From the NCBI GenBank assembly GCA_024734495.1, contig JALMQS010000042.1:76570-140569 (forward strand): a stretch of DNA of 64,000 nucleotides. The letters run 5' to 3'. Source of the stretch: Forficula auricularia (lineage: Eukaryota > Arthropoda > Insecta > Dermaptera > Forficulidae). The notes beneath the pieces were generated by a model, which was not told the DNA's origin, made no database searches, and worked only from the letters and a program-made list of their open reading frames with translations. A program made the position numbers and the translations under genes. Of the stretch, positions 1 through 11,510 are shown in pieces (the stretch's first letter is position 1; each line of letters opens with the position of its first letter).

Positions 1-376
1 ACGGAAATACGGCTAATTAAAATTTTATTTTGAAATACTCATGTACATTCATTTTTAATAGCCATTTTACAATAAAAACAACACACAATTAATATTAATT
101 GTGATTTACAAACAGATTAATTAATCTCCCTAATAATAGATTAATCTTTGTTCTTAAAAATTAAAAAATCTTATTTATTAAATAATAATAATATCCAAAA
201 AAATCGAGCCACCAATAAAAACTTTAATAAATAAGAAATTATTTTTAAAATTGCTACAAATAACCATATAATTTGTTCTATTAACTCTTAAACTAACATA
301 TTCAATAAATATGAGAGATAATTTTTGAATTTCATAGTAAAAATAACTAAAATTAAATTAAAAGATACATTAAATT

Positions 377-475
377 GAAAGTTTTTGTGCCGAGGGTAAT
401 AGAATTGTTATATATTGAAGGAGACAATACAAGAGTGTGTCTTGTATTGTCTCCTTCAATATATAAAAGATCCAA
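377..475. repeat. Collapsed palindromic element, family A, no ribozyme core
   Basis: The arms are the outer ends of family A (GAAGGAGACAATA...GTGTGTCTT and its complement) joined almost directly, so the middle with the hammerhead-like motif is missing. It shares the outer flank GTTTTTGTGCCGAGGGTA with the full copies at 657-850, 27588-27836 and 31868-32114. Confidence 0.7.
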
Positions 476-656
476 TTACAAATTATCCTACTTTCTCATT
501 ATCACTTTAGATTTTTAATAAAAGATCAAATTCCATTTGAAATATCAATAAAATTAATCCTTTTGAATTAAGGATCATTGATAGAAAGATAAAATATACA
601 AAATGAATACTTCTGAAGTTCAATCAGTCCAAATTGTGTGCCTAATTAATCAAGGG

Positions 657-850
657 CTATTGAAGGAGACAATAAAAGAGTGTGTCTTCTACTGGAATTA
701 TAAATTTTATTTATTTATAACGAGACTATAGTTTCGAGGGCTTTGCCCTCTTCATCAGTCTATTACAATGGATTCACAGGAATTTATTTATTTTTTGTCT
801 CCTTCAATATATAAAAATTCTGCTACTCTCGGCACAAAAACTTTCAATTT
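657..850 (-). mobile_element. Palindromic element, family A, with hammerhead-like core
   Basis: The inverted ends are GAAGGAGACAATAAAAGAG and the complement TTGTCTCCTTCAATATATAA. On the minus strand 758-724 reads CTGATGA, A, a 6-bp stem GAGGGC/GCCCTC with an AAA loop, GAAAC, TATA, GTC. This is the layout of a type I hammerhead with a minimal helix III, apart from one extra base before the stem. It is nested in the Tc1-type MITE copy A. Confidence 0.65.
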
Positions 851-1059
851 AATCAAGGCCTAAGTCAATGACAAGTGGCAAGTACAATTTCAATAAGCCG
901 TTTTTCAGTAAATGTATGGTTACTTGTAAAAAAATTAAAAATGATTTACTATTTAATAAAGTTTTTATTGGTGGCTCGATTTTTTTGCACCGTAGTGTAT
1001 ATAAATTTACCATTTATTTATTTCAACTAAAATAATTAATATAATAAAATTTTCCATAG

Positions 1060-4000
1060 ATGCTTTAGAAGATTTTGATAAACCTAATGAGAAAAAAAAA
1101 GTCAAAAATGAATCGAAGAAAAAAAACCTAGATGAACAATGGAGTGATGAGTATATGAAAAATGCTGCTGCTGAATTTGAAAAAAATTTACAAACTCTTC
1201 TAAAAGATGGTTTGTACTATTATTTATTTATTTTATTCCCTGTTAACTTATTATAAAATATTATAAATATCTTTTAGATCCAGAACTTGATGAATATTCT
1301 CCTGAGAAATTAAGCGAACATTTGCAAAATTTTAAATTTGGCGAAGGAGAGGAAGATCAACAAACACCTGAAGATTTTACCAATCTTATTTCAGAAACCA
1401 TTAAAAATTTGTCGGATCTTGGTGTAAATAATTTAAAAAATAATACACTTGTGGACAAAATTAGCGGAACGTCGAAAAAAAGCCTGAAAAATATGCGTAT
1501 TTTATATAAATATATACATATTTTTTTAGTTATTTATTTTTTAAGTGATTTTAATAATTTTGAACTAATTTTGACATTAATTAACAATTTGCAAAATTTT
1601 AAAATAATCTAAAATTAAAAACATATGTCTTATGTGAAATTAAGTGATTTAATGTTTAAATGAATTTTCTTTCTTTATAAAAAATTTAAATTGTTTTAAT
1701 AATTTGTATTCCCTCCCCTGGCTCTGATAACACATTTAACTCTCCTAGGCATGCTCTTAATTGTGTTATCAATGAATTTTTGAGGTATTCGATACGCTTC
1801 CTCAAGAAGTGCATTTTTCAGTTCCTCTAGGTAACAGGAGCTAGAGATCTCTTCTTCAATGGTCTTCCCAACATGTCCCAGACATGCTCAATAGGATTTA
1901 AATCTGGAGAGCTTGCAGGCCAATTCATTGTCGACAAATTCACTGCTGACAGGTAGCGACAAACTTTCTGGACTACGTGAGGGCGAGCGTTATCATGCAT
2001 TAGAATAAATTGATCGCCAATGTATGGTGCGGAGGGCATTCCATAATCTTCCAGAATGTCTGAAATATACCTTTCAGCATTCAATGACCCATTTTCCACC
2101 ATGTATAATTCCGTACGTGCCCCCAAAGAAATGCCAGCTTAAACCAAAACAGACCCTCCACCGAAAGCTGTCCTCGGAAGAATGTTCCATTGATGGTACC
2201 TCTGATTGCGACGTCTCCACACCCTTCCATTGCCTGGCTTCAGACAAAATTTTGATTCGTTTGTGAACAAAACATGGCTCCAATCCATCTCAAACCAATT
2301 CTCATGGGTTTTTGCAAATTGTGGACGCTCTACTCGTTGACGCGTCTCTAAAAGGGGACCCTTGACCGGTCTTCGCGTTAATATCCAACTTCGTTCAGTC
2401 TTCTTTTAACTGTCTTAACAGACACTGTCACCTGTCTCACTTCGTTCAGTTGATTTCGGATGTCACTTCCGGTATGGGCACGATTTCTCAGAGCAGAGCT
2501 GACAATAAATCTATCGTCCCTAGTGAATGTAGCCCTTTTTCTAACTTGGCCTTCACGTCTCTTGTATTGCCCAATGTTGCGATATCGTTGTATAGTAGAT
2601 TTCGATACACCAACCATTTCAGCCACTTCTTGGTATGTCCTTTTGCTGTTTTCAATTAACGTAACAGCTCTGGCGATCTCAACTTCGCTCAGGCCCGTCA
2701 TTTTGCATTTAGTGTCGAGTTTAATGTCTGATGAGCCAATTTTATTAATAAATCAACTTTGTTCAATCAATGTTTAAAAAAAAACCAGATAATTCAAAGC
2801 GAATAAGCAATTTGATAGAATGTGTCTAATAAAGATAAATTTAATAAAATTTAAATAAAATGTAAGATTTGAGGAAAAATCAATATTTATGTGAGTTATT
2901 AAATAAAATTAAGTTTAAAAATAATATTTTAACAAATTAATAAAGAAACTAAAAGATATGAGTCGCTTTAAATCGAATTATAGCTTTTTTTGTTGTTCGG
3001 CTAATTTTGTCCATGAGTGTATCTCTTTTGAAATATGATTTTTTTTTTAACTTAAGAATGCATAAAAGATCTAAGACCTATATAAGAACTTGCATCTAGC
3101 AAAGAAGGATTTTAGAGATATCAGAATATTTAGAGTGTAAATTGGAGTCTGATTTAAATCTTGAACGATATGTGGTTGCGCAATTTGGGGATGAGAACAC
3201 CAGGCTGAGAACTTAATTTTATAAAGTCATTATTATAAACGATTTGACGAATGATTAAGTTGGGTTTATTTTAAATATTTGCAATTACAGTATTCTGACA
3301 TCCTTAATAAGAAAGCAATGTTTAATTTTATTAATAGATAGAGATTGTGGTGTTGGTGCAAGGTGAAACAGTAAATAAATATTATATGAAATATTCTTTT
3401 ACTATGAGTTAAGATTTCTAGATCACTTGTTTCGCATTAAAATTAAAAAAATAAAAGAGGTAATTTTTTTTAATTTTAATGCGAAACAAGTGACCAAGAA
3501 ATCTTAACTCATAGTAAATGAATATTTCATATAATATTTATTTACTTTTATCTTTTTTAATTTCATTTATTTATTCATTTATTGCATATATAGAATTAGT
3601 AAAATTCAATACAAGGATTGAGAACAAATAAAATTGTGAACACATACAAAAAAAGAAACATTCCCTCTCCCTCCCTCCCTTATTCATTTATAATAAATGA
3701 ATAGAAACGCAGAACACCCCCAATATAAGCTCCGCAACTTCTGTAAGCTCCAAGGCCTTAAAATGTCCCAAAAATTTTCAACATTCTCAATAGAGTCACT
3801 CAAATAAACCTCCCTCAACACATTGTATATCGGACTTACATTTAAAATATGCAATAGATTTTCATTTTCATACTTATTACAAATGGGGCACACCATCTCA
3901 GGGTTTATCCTGTGACCAGACCCATTCAGCCAAAAATATAGTGTTTTTATATTGCCCATTCTAGCCTGATGAAGGATTCTCATCTTCCGAATGGGAGCCC

Positions 4001-7000
4001 TCATTGCCAGAATTCTTCCCTGGCCATAATCGATTAATCTATAAAGAAGGGAAAAGGAGGAATTAACCATTCTGTTGTCGTCTTCCTTAAAATAATAAGC
4101 TTCCAGTTCCCCTGTTAGGCTTTTTATGTTACCCCGAATTTCTTCTGGGTCCTGTCTAAGCCAAAATTCTGCTTTATTTAAAACATTGAAATACTTTTTC
4201 ATTTGATAAGCCCAGTTTAAATCGATTGGATGACTGATCTTTAATAAGAGTAAACATTCTTTGGTAACACATTTTGGGCAATCTATATTCAGGCATTACA
4301 AGAATTTTATATAGTCATTTTAGGCCTCTCTTAAAAACATGCAATTACTCTTTTTTTGTTGAAAATCTCATAATATAACCCCGAGTAGATCTATTCAAAA
4401 AATACAGAGGCTTAAAAAATTGTACGTGTGTCCGCTCTATGTTGTCCTCTCTGTTCAGACCCCAAACCTCGAGTCGTATAAAAAGTACGTTCCAAACCGT
4501 AGGCTTAGATATAACATCTCTTGCTGAATAGCTATCCATCCCAGATTTGCTCATTACATTCTTAAGCTGCTTAGCTGCAGCGGCTCTTGCCTTATTGACC
4601 ATCTGAACTGCGACAAAATTAAATTTCCCCGATGAACTAAAATGTATAACCAGATAGCTAATATTCTTAATTATTTCTATTTTTTTCTTTTTTATTATAA
4701 TAAAATGCATAGTCCGATGGTCTTCCGGCTTCACGAAATATTATTACTTTTGTCTTATTAATATTAACTTATAACTATTTATTGTCACTATATATTTTAA
4801 GTCTATTAGCCATCATTTGCAATTTAATTGGGGTATCCTCCAGAAGGATCAAAGGGGTGAACTGCGACTAGAATTGGGTGTACACCGTCTTTGGAATTAT
4901 GTGGAATTATTTTGAAATTCATTAGATAATGCCCCTTCATCTATTGTCTTCTACTTGGAAATGAAAGTGGAAGTAGGTGTACACGATATTAGGTCGCGGT
5001 TCACCCCTCAGATCAAATCATCTGCAAGTTGAAATCGAGTTTTTAGCATCAATGCTTACTCCCTCCAATCCGGCCTCAGATAAAAACCTGTCAAAATCTG
5101 AAACGAACAATGAAAACAATTGCGGACTAAGGCTATCTCCCTGCAAACAAAACTCCCTTATTTATCTTAATACTATTAGATATATTGCCATTCATTTCTA
5201 AAGTTAAATAAGCAAGGTTATGTTTTTTAACGTGACTGTCCACTCACACTACGAAATCTCTAAATGGATACACACATACTTGCCGGATCGTTTCCAAGCC
5301 ATTGTGCTTATATCCCCTCCTCTAAAAATAATCGCCCAAATATGTTTTTTTTTGTTTTTTATCAAAACTACATGGTAAATAATTTCAATTTTTTTTTAAG
5401 TTACTCCGAATATATTATTCTAACAAATATTAGTTTTTCATCAAGATGGTGAAAGTCCTTCAATGAAAAAAATAAAACAATAATCATATCCCCACCCTTT
5501 CCCTATCTACCCTATGTAAAAAATGTAATTTTCAATTGCAATTAGTTCATGTTTGGTGTGGTAAATCGTCTTCAAATTTTAACAGTATGTGTATTATGCT
5601 TTTAATAACTTATATTCCAAGTTTCAAAAACTTCTTGAATTTTTGCATTTGTGAAAGAACTACCTTAATACAATCATTTGTTGAAATGACAAAACAAATT
5701 TTTTGGATAATGAAAATTAACTGTAGATTTGATGCTTCGATGAGTTGTTTATCAAAAGAGAAGTTTTGGCTGAAACCACTTGAATTAGATATTTTTAATG
5801 AGATATACTTGCTCTCTAACTCTTGGAATGACTTGACAAGCACCTGAAAACTACTCCTGAATTAGCTGAGGAAAAATTTTGAAAACTGATGAGAATATCA
5901 TTAAAAATGTCTAATCTATACAGAAGTGCAAAAAAATCGACCCACCAATAAAAACTTTATTAAATAATAAATCATTTTTAATTTTTTTACAAGGAACCAT
6001 ACATTATTGAAATTATTGCTTATTGCAAGTGTAATTGCCAATTGTTGTTGACAAAGGCCTTGATTAATTAAGCACCCAATTTGAACTGCTTGAACTTTAG
6101 AAATATCCATTTTGTATATTTTATCTTTCTATCAATGATGCTTAATTCGAAATTATTCATTTTATTGATATTTCAAATGGAATTTGATCTTTCATTAAAA
6201 CTATTTAAAATAAAGTGATATTGAAAAAGTATGATAATTTATAATTGTATCTTTTAATTTAATTTTACTTATTTTTTTTTTATAAAATTCAAAAATTATC
6301 CACAATATTTATTGAATATGTTAGTTTAAGAGTTAATGGAACAAATTATATGAATATTTGTAAAAAATTTAAAAATAATTTGCTATTTAATAAAGTTTTT
6401 ATTAGTGGGTCGATTTTTTGCACCGTAGTGTAGATGATTTCAACCAAAACTTAGTTACACAAAGAGGTTGTCCTCTGCTTGATGCAAATAAACATACACA
6501 CATATATATCGAGATGATACATGTGTATATATATATATATATTATTTATTTGTTTGAGACTATAGTTTCGATACGATATTGACTCCATGAAAAACATTTA
6601 TAATTAAAAAAAGACTAATGATGAAGACCAAGTCTTCGAAACTATATTCTCAAACAAATAAATAATATATATATACAGATATATCATCTCGATATATATG
6701 TGTGTATGTTTATTGCAAGCAGAGGACAACCTCTTTGTTCCTCTTTGTGAATCAACAACTCTGCTACTCTCGGCAAAACAAAAACTTTTCAATCAAAACT
6801 TAGCTTTTAATTAAAATTAAATTTTTATTATCTTTTTAATAATATTAATTTGAATTTTATATTTCTTTTTTCTAGAGTGAAGTAGAGAATCAAGATATAA
6901 GTAATATATTAAATAATGAAGATCCTGAGAACGGTGATTTTTTCCCTTTAATGCAACAAGTAATGGAATCTCTTTTATCGAAAGACATTTTATATCCTGC

Positions 7001-10000
7001 TCTTAAAGATATGCTTAATAAGGTATTTTATAAACAATTTATTGTTTATCATTAATGAAAGTTATTTGCTCAATTTAAGTAATATTTTAGTATCCAAAAT
7101 GGCTTGAAGATAACCGCAGCAGCTTAGAAGATTCTGAATTTGAACGATATCAAAAACAATTAGATTTAATGAAATTAGTTTGTGAAGAATTAGATAAAGA
7201 ATCTTCTGACGATACTGAAAATATAAAAAAAGAGAGATTTCAAAACATTTTGGATTTCATGTTAAAGGTAAATAAAAGATAAATATATTTATATAATAGA
7301 TGATTTACATATATTAATTTTATTAGTTCACCAAATCCCCTATTCTCACAAACAATCAATGTACTATCACAAATAAAAACCAAAACACACATACAGATTG
7401 AATCATTTATAATTTTTATTGTAGTTAATACATGTTTCAGGTCTAATCGAACCCATCCTCAGTTAATTAAAATCGAATTTAGACATTCCTCTATATATAC
7501 ACTTCACAAATATTTATTCTAAATTTAGTCTAAATTCGATTTTAATTAGCTGAGGATGGGTTCGATTAGACCCGAAACATGTATTAACTACAATAAAAAT
7601 TATAAATGATTCAATCTGTATATGTGTGTTTTGTTTTTTATTTGTGATAGTACATTGATTGTTTGTGAGAATAGGGGATTTGGTGAATAAATATTTTAAC
7701 AATCGAGAATATTTTAGTAAAAAATTTTTTTATTAGTGTTATCATATTACTACAAAATTTTCTATAATTTATTGGCGTATCTAAATAATTTTCTTGAAAG
7801 GGGGGGGGGCAAATTTCGGTAAGAATGGTGCCCATAAATATCGAAAGCCACTTTGCCTCAAGGAGGAAGGCAGATAAATAATAAATATTGTCAAAATTTC
7901 AAAAATAAGAAAAAAAATGAATTTTTTTGGTCAAAAATGCTGCCCCCTAAAAAGCCAGGGAGGCCTTGCCCTCACTCCCCCCCTTCCACCCTTTACATAG
8001 GCCCATGGTCTGGATGTACATATACTATAAGGATGACCACTCCGCCACAATTATGTTAATTATGGTGACCCCGACGTGATCTTAGGCCGTACTTTTATTC
8101 ACAGAGGGTATCAGTCAACAAATATAAATTCCATTAATCTTAAGTAATTAGTTTTAAGTTTTACCATCTAACTTAAATATATTTAAAATTGTATTTACCC
8201 TAACACAAGACTCATAATCTATCACAATGCCACCCAAATCAGTACTAGAACAAGTTAAAGGGGAACTAGCCACTCTGGGGTTAGAAATTAAGCTTCTATT
8301 TCAATCTGCATGGGAGACCAGTTTCCACATAGGCTAGTGTGTTCTGATTGGGGAATCGCAATAAAACATGTTCCATTTACTTTACAATGGTTTTCATTCC
8401 ATAAGTCCCATCATGCTCCGACCGGGTGTCTACAATAGCTTCGAGAACGATTCATGACCGGAGACTGGTTGTGCACTCTAGTTCAGCTATTTCCTGAAGC
8501 AATCGGTTCGACCCGAATGTTGGATGCGTTTTGCTATTTTTGTGATAAGTGTGTAACAACAACATTTTTTTTCCCCCGTTGAGTTTGATCCATTGTGCAA
8601 ATTTCAAAGAGAGTGTAGAGGGAGAGGCTGTCAACAAGTGGCCTAGCCGGAGCGCGGTCACCAAACATTCGGTTATGTGGAAATGCGCGTGACATGACAG
8701 GGACTCTTGACTCTTTGGGACACGGTTGCCTCTGTAGAAACTAGCCTTAAGTTGGCACGATGGTCATGAAAGCTTAAAAATAACTTTGATAAATGAATTG
8801 AAGAGTGGCTCCACCTATTTTCTATAATAAATAAATTGACACGTTCTGATGTGGTCATCCACTTCTGGTTGAGTTTGGTACAAGGGCCTAGATTTTAATT
8901 TTTTGACCCCCCCCCCCGCCTCCCCATTTTGGGCGGTTAGTTTTTGCATTTTTAGTCTTCTGGTAGCCCACTGATTATGTATACAAAATTTGTTCCAAGG
9001 GCCTAGATTTTCATTTTTTGACCCCAGTTCCCCCATTTTAGGTGTTCTGGTTGAGTTTGCTCAAATGGCTTAGATTTTTATTTTTGCCCCCCCCCCCTCT
9101 AATTTTGGACCCAGAAAAAAAAATATTTTCGTTATTATAAGTTCATTTTATAATATATTTCATATTTCTTGTTTTTTTATTGTAGTTTGAAAATATTATA
9201 ATTTTAAATTTTAACCCCCCCCCTTAATTTTGGTTCGATATGCACCAAAATATAATCAGCTCTTAATCTCAATGCAACAAAACGTGTTAAATTTGGTTTT
9301 GATATTCACACTAGTTTTGGAGTTAGCTCATCCACAAAATTTGGTACCCACAGACATTTTGTTAAAACAGTTATTATCTCGAAAAATATAATTTTTTCGA
9401 TGTTCACTTATTAGAGCTTTTTGTAGACCGAAATGCCATGGTTTCGCCCAATTTTTTTAATCAAAATAGTTTCAGCCGTTTTTGAGATATTTCAAAAAAT
9501 AGAAGCAAAAAAAGCACTTTTTTCATGCTCGATTACAATACTTTTACATACCCTGTAAAAATAAACTAGTAGAGATATCCACATACTTTTTTTTTAATGA
9601 TAATATTCTCAAATGCTCCTCTAGATTTTCAGGGGGAGGGGGGATATTTTCGATCAAATATATTTTTTTTCTCGAAATTTTTCCTAAAAATTTTGAAACA
9701 TGATGACTAATTTATTATTCCCCTGCCTTGCAGGCGATAAGGTAACTTTCGAAATTCGCCCCACCCCAATAGAAAAATTAAGCTCTTTTTTAGTGTATAA
9801 GAATAAAGATTCAAAACACGCAGTTTAGATTTATTTTTTTTAATTTATATTATATATTTAATCTTTGGATAAAATTAATTTATCAAAAAATTTGAACCTT
9901 CTTTTGTTCTTCCATCTGAGAAAAGTTTGAAATTGATTTTCTAAAGATAATAAAAAATGATTTAAATTATTTATTTATTTACAATATCTATACTAAATAA

Positions 10001-11201
10001 GAAAGAAAGAAATTAAACTAAATTTATTATTATCTGTACTAGTATTGAATTATTCAACTTTTAAATTTCTCGCCTATTGGATTATACAATCTTAATTTTT
10101 CTTGTTAAGTCTTTAGTGGTCAGTTAATTAACTAGAAGATTCTTTCGGGCTACTTCAACCATGGTAAAATTAGAAAATTATTTTCGTTGGGAATATTTTA
10201 TCACTATCTTTAATCTTTGATCCAAGCGGATCGACTAAATTCATTAAGATAGTTGTTCCGCCATATGGGTTTTCTTAGGATTTTTTTGAAATTTAGATAG
10301 ATTATTATTTAAATACTTGTGCATCGATTGGTGGCAAAACGAAATTTATGAACAATATAGTTCCGGAGATATTAAATTTCAAAAATAGAGTTTTTCAGAC
10401 TCTTATACATTGCACTATACGGAATATCGGAAAGTTTACATACATATTTAATTATAAATAAGAAACTCTTCTTACTATTGTTATAAAAAACTAAACCAAC
10501 ATTAAACAATAACCAATACATATTTTAAGATAATTTTGATTCATAGTTACAACACAGTTTCTGAGATAATAATGAATATATAATGAAAAATGAATAAAAA
10601 AATTTACACTAAAAACAATTTGGCAACAGCGCATATATTTAACCAGCGAAAGATGTATAAAGTGCGCATGCGCTAGATTTTTTAAAAATTACAATTTTCA
10701 TAAGGTGTAAAGTAGGCGTTGATTATATTTGTTAAAAAATAACAAAACGATTTTAATAGAAATTTTTTAACTTTTAAAATGAATTTTATCTGTCATTTTA
10801 ATATAAAAATATTCAATCTTTTACAATGGTGCCAGATTTGTCAAACGAGCACGGGATTGGCTAGATTCAGTACATAAACAGCAAAAAGTTTTGGGCTTAT
10901 GAATTATGAATCCTTATTGTCTGTTCTATATACTTTAGCATTAACTTTTTGCTAGTATTATCACGAAACAACTACCTTAAATAATAAAACTTTTAAATAT
11001 TCTAATATAGCGGATACTTACATATCCTTTATATATATTATTCCTTTTTAATCTACTCTTATTTTCTAGATGCAAGAGTGTGGTCAGCCTCCTCAAGAGT
11101 TAATGTCAGAAAATAATTCACCTTTTAATTTTAATGGCTTAAATGGCTTAAATGGGTTGAATGGATTAAATGAAAATTTAAATAACTGTAGTATAATGTA
11201 A
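1060..11201 (+). CDS. PEX19: PEX19, peroxisomal membrane-protein chaperone, 5' end outside window
   Basis: PEX19 is the cytosolic receptor that binds newly made peroxisomal membrane proteins and hands them to PEX3. Exons read: 1060-1209, 1278-1423 (3' end uncertain), 6876-7022, 7091-7267 and 11070-11201, with AG/GT borders and compatible phases. The first visible exon encodes DALEDFDKP, matching the family's acidic N-terminal motif. Exon 2 carries the PEDFTNLISETIKNL segment. Exons 3-4 hold the most conserved block (PLMQQVMESLLSKDILYP, then YPKWLED). Exon 5 ends NNCSIM and a TAA: CSIM is a CaaX farnesylation box, as in other PEX19 proteins (CLIM in human). Exon 5 also has a short Asn-Gly-Leu repeat. 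Exon 2 may end at 1423 (good donor GTAAAT, right phase) or a little later. The start codon exon lies left of the window. Introns 2 and 4 are filled with transposons. Identification is firm; exon 2's border is not. Confidence 0.9.
1696..2701 (-). pseudogene. Tc1-like transposase, frameshifted, in PEX19 intron 2
   Basis: This was a DD34E-type transposase of the Tc1/mariner superfamily, which cuts and pastes at TA sites. The N-terminal part (2701 down to 2378) has the paired-type helix-turn-helix: VSKSTIQRYRN and then KTVKRRLNEVGY. The middle (2283-2074) is in another frame. The catalytic C-terminal part (2126-1827) carries FILMHDNARPH, with the second Asp, and SPDLNPIEHVWDMLGR, with the Glu. 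The tail ARGGN lies in a third frame ending at 1696. At least two frameshifts make it non-functional. I found no convincing TIRs. Confidence 0.9.
3370..3547. repeat. Collapsed palindrome, family D, no core
   Basis: A near-perfect inverted repeat (GTAAATAAATATTATATGAA at the left, complement at the right) with almost no spacer. The same arms flank a hammerhead-like core at 33910-34165, so this copy appears to be a derivative lacking the core. It is in PEX19 intron 2. Confidence 0.65.
3684..5215 (-). pseudogene. Non-LTR retrotransposon reverse transcriptase fragment
   Basis: Read from 5215 downward: QGDSLSPQLFSLFVSDFDRF is the RT motif with QG and SP; then SEAGLEGVSIDAKNS; then, after a frame change, QLADDLI, a variant of the YADD catalytic box. 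Further on are the thumb region (4620-4345: LVIHFSSSGKFN, VWGLNREDNIERTHVQFFK) and the C-terminal domain (4202-3684) with a Cys-His motif, CPICNKYENENLLHILN. In that motif the usual later Cys before PIYN is Ser. The MITE at 4854-5010 interrupts the RT domain right next to the catalytic box. No 5' part or poly(A) tail is seen. It is an R1/Jockey-like LINE relic in PEX19 intron 2. Confidence 0.85.
4854..5010. mobile_element. MITE family C (CGAGGGGTGAACCGCG termini)
   Basis: The inverted ends are GGGGTGAACTGCGACTA and GGTCGCGGTTCACCCCTC. GATCAAA flanks both sides. Other copies are at 51780-52144, 60410-60575 and 62549-62704; there the 8-bp target duplications are clear, which suggests hAT-like or another 8-bp-duplicating superfamily. 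It splits the LINE RT fragment. Confidence 0.75.
5219..5664. mobile_element. TTAA-flanked Kolobok-like element, left-truncated
   Basis: The right end reads GTGAAAGAACTACC next to TTAA (5665-5668). It is an inverted match to the complete copy at 15422-15958, including GTGACTGTCCACTCACACTA and GCCGGATCGTTTCCAAGCC. The left terminus is missing. It is non-coding. Confidence 0.65.
5921..6430. mobile_element. Tc1/mariner-type MITE, copy B
   Basis: It is bounded by TA on both sides (5919-5920 and 6431-6432). The TIRs are TGCAAAAAAATCGACCCACC and its complement GTGGGTCGATTTTTTGCACC. A remnant of a transposase-like start (about 6110 downward, minus strand: MDISKVQAVQIGCLINQGL) remains. It is the same family as 196-997. 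Confidence 0.75.
6453..6790 (+). mobile_element. Palindromic element, family A variant, with hammerhead-like core
   Basis: The inverted arms are ACAAAGAGGTTGTCCTCTGC and its complement, with TA-rich microsatellite tracts between. At 6615-6650: CTAATGA, T, the stem GAAGAC/GTCTTC, GAAAC, TATA. The consensus CTGATGA is changed to CTAATGA. Fragments of the same arms occur at 34535-34690 and 45479-45521. It is in PEX19 intron 2, just upstream of exon 3. Confidence 0.6.
7323..7700 (+). mobile_element. Palindromic element, family B, two facing hammerhead-like cores
   Basis: The outer arms are TCACCAAATCCCCTATTCTC and its complement near 7665-7685. The plus strand at 7550-7583 reads CTGAGGA, T, stem GGGT/ACCC with a loop, GAAAC, AT, GTA. 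The minus strand at 7462-7430 carries the same motif with one change next to GAAAC. Both arms therefore hold a core. It is in PEX19 intron 4, 56 bp after exon 4. Confidence 0.65.
8085..8335 (+). pseudogene. LTR-retrotransposon 5' leader and gag start, fragment
   Basis: GGTGACCCCGACGTGATC resembles the junction downstream of the LTR and primer-binding site in arthropod Gypsy or BEL elements. A short frame from 8227 begins MPPKSVLEQVKGELATLGL, like a gag start, and stops after about 36 codons. No LTR pair, protease or polymerase is seen. It is a small relic in PEX19 intron 4; the class is inferred. Confidence 0.4.
8815..9560. repeat. Poly(C)-containing dispersed repeat, copy 1
   Basis: It contains short near-repeats of CCTAGATTTTCATTTTTTGA followed by C-runs and CCCATTTT, then a segment with TGTAGACCGAAATGCCATGG and CAGCCGTTTTTGAGATATTT. 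Related copies are at 43631-43975, 44380-44560, 52895-53560 and 57590-58230. It is non-coding; the class is unknown. Confidence 0.6.
10248..10976. mobile_element. TTAA-flanked Kolobok-like element, copy 1
   Basis: TTAA at 10244-10247 and 10977-10980. The ends are GATAGTTGTTCCGCC and ACGAAACAACTACC, imperfect inverted repeats. It matches 29722-30570 in inverse orientation over most of its length, including GTGCGCATGCGCTAG in the middle. No transposase is seen. It lies just upstream of the last PEX19 exon. Confidence 0.7.
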
Positions 11202-11364
11202 TATTTAATGTAAATTGAAACTTTTATTGTCTCCTTCAATTTAATGTAAATGATAGAATCAATGCATTTTTATCAATAATAAATACCTATATATAAATAA
11301 TTATTTTTTTAAGATATTAATCCATTTTAATTTCACTTTTAATTATATATGTATATATAAATAA

Positions 11365-11510
11365 ATACACTTCTTTTATAAAAGCATTTAATATAACTTG
11401 GAACGTTTCGAGGACAATTTTCCACTTATCATCGAGAAATTTTTAGTTTGATGTTATATTAAAAAGTATTCTGATTGTTTTTATAAAAGAATTATATTTA
11501 TTCTAATAAA
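11365..11510 (-). repeat. Degenerate hammerhead-like palindrome 3' of PEX19
   Basis: The minus strand at about 11434-11400 reads GATGATAAGTGG...TCCTCGAAACGTTCC, a decayed form of the same core layout. It is flanked by inverted TTTATAAAAG-type arms. It begins about 165 bp after the PEX19 stop. Confidence 0.35.

Larger units (their letters stand above)
196..997. mobile_element. Tc1/mariner-type MITE, copy A, with nested insertions
   Basis: The terminal inverted repeats (TIRs) are about 90 bp; the inner part reads ATCGAGCCACCAATAAAAAC at the left and its complement at the right, which ends ...GCACCGTAGTG next to TA. The left tip is lost. It matches copy B at 5921-6430. At 603 a short frame starting with Met resembles the helix-turn-helix start of a Tc1 transposase, so the MITE probably derives from such an element. 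Two ribozyme-like palindromes (377-475 and 657-850) sit inside it. It lies upstream of the first visible PEX19 exon, so probably in an intron. Confidence 0.75.

Noticed and set aside
1827..2777. Plus-strand frames opposite the Tc1 relic
   Set aside because: Antisense shadows of the transposase; only the minus strand shows HDNARPH and SPDLNPIEH.
7853..8059. 68-codon Pro-rich frame near a G/C-rich repeat
   Set aside because: Lies in a degenerate element with G- and C-runs; composition explains it.
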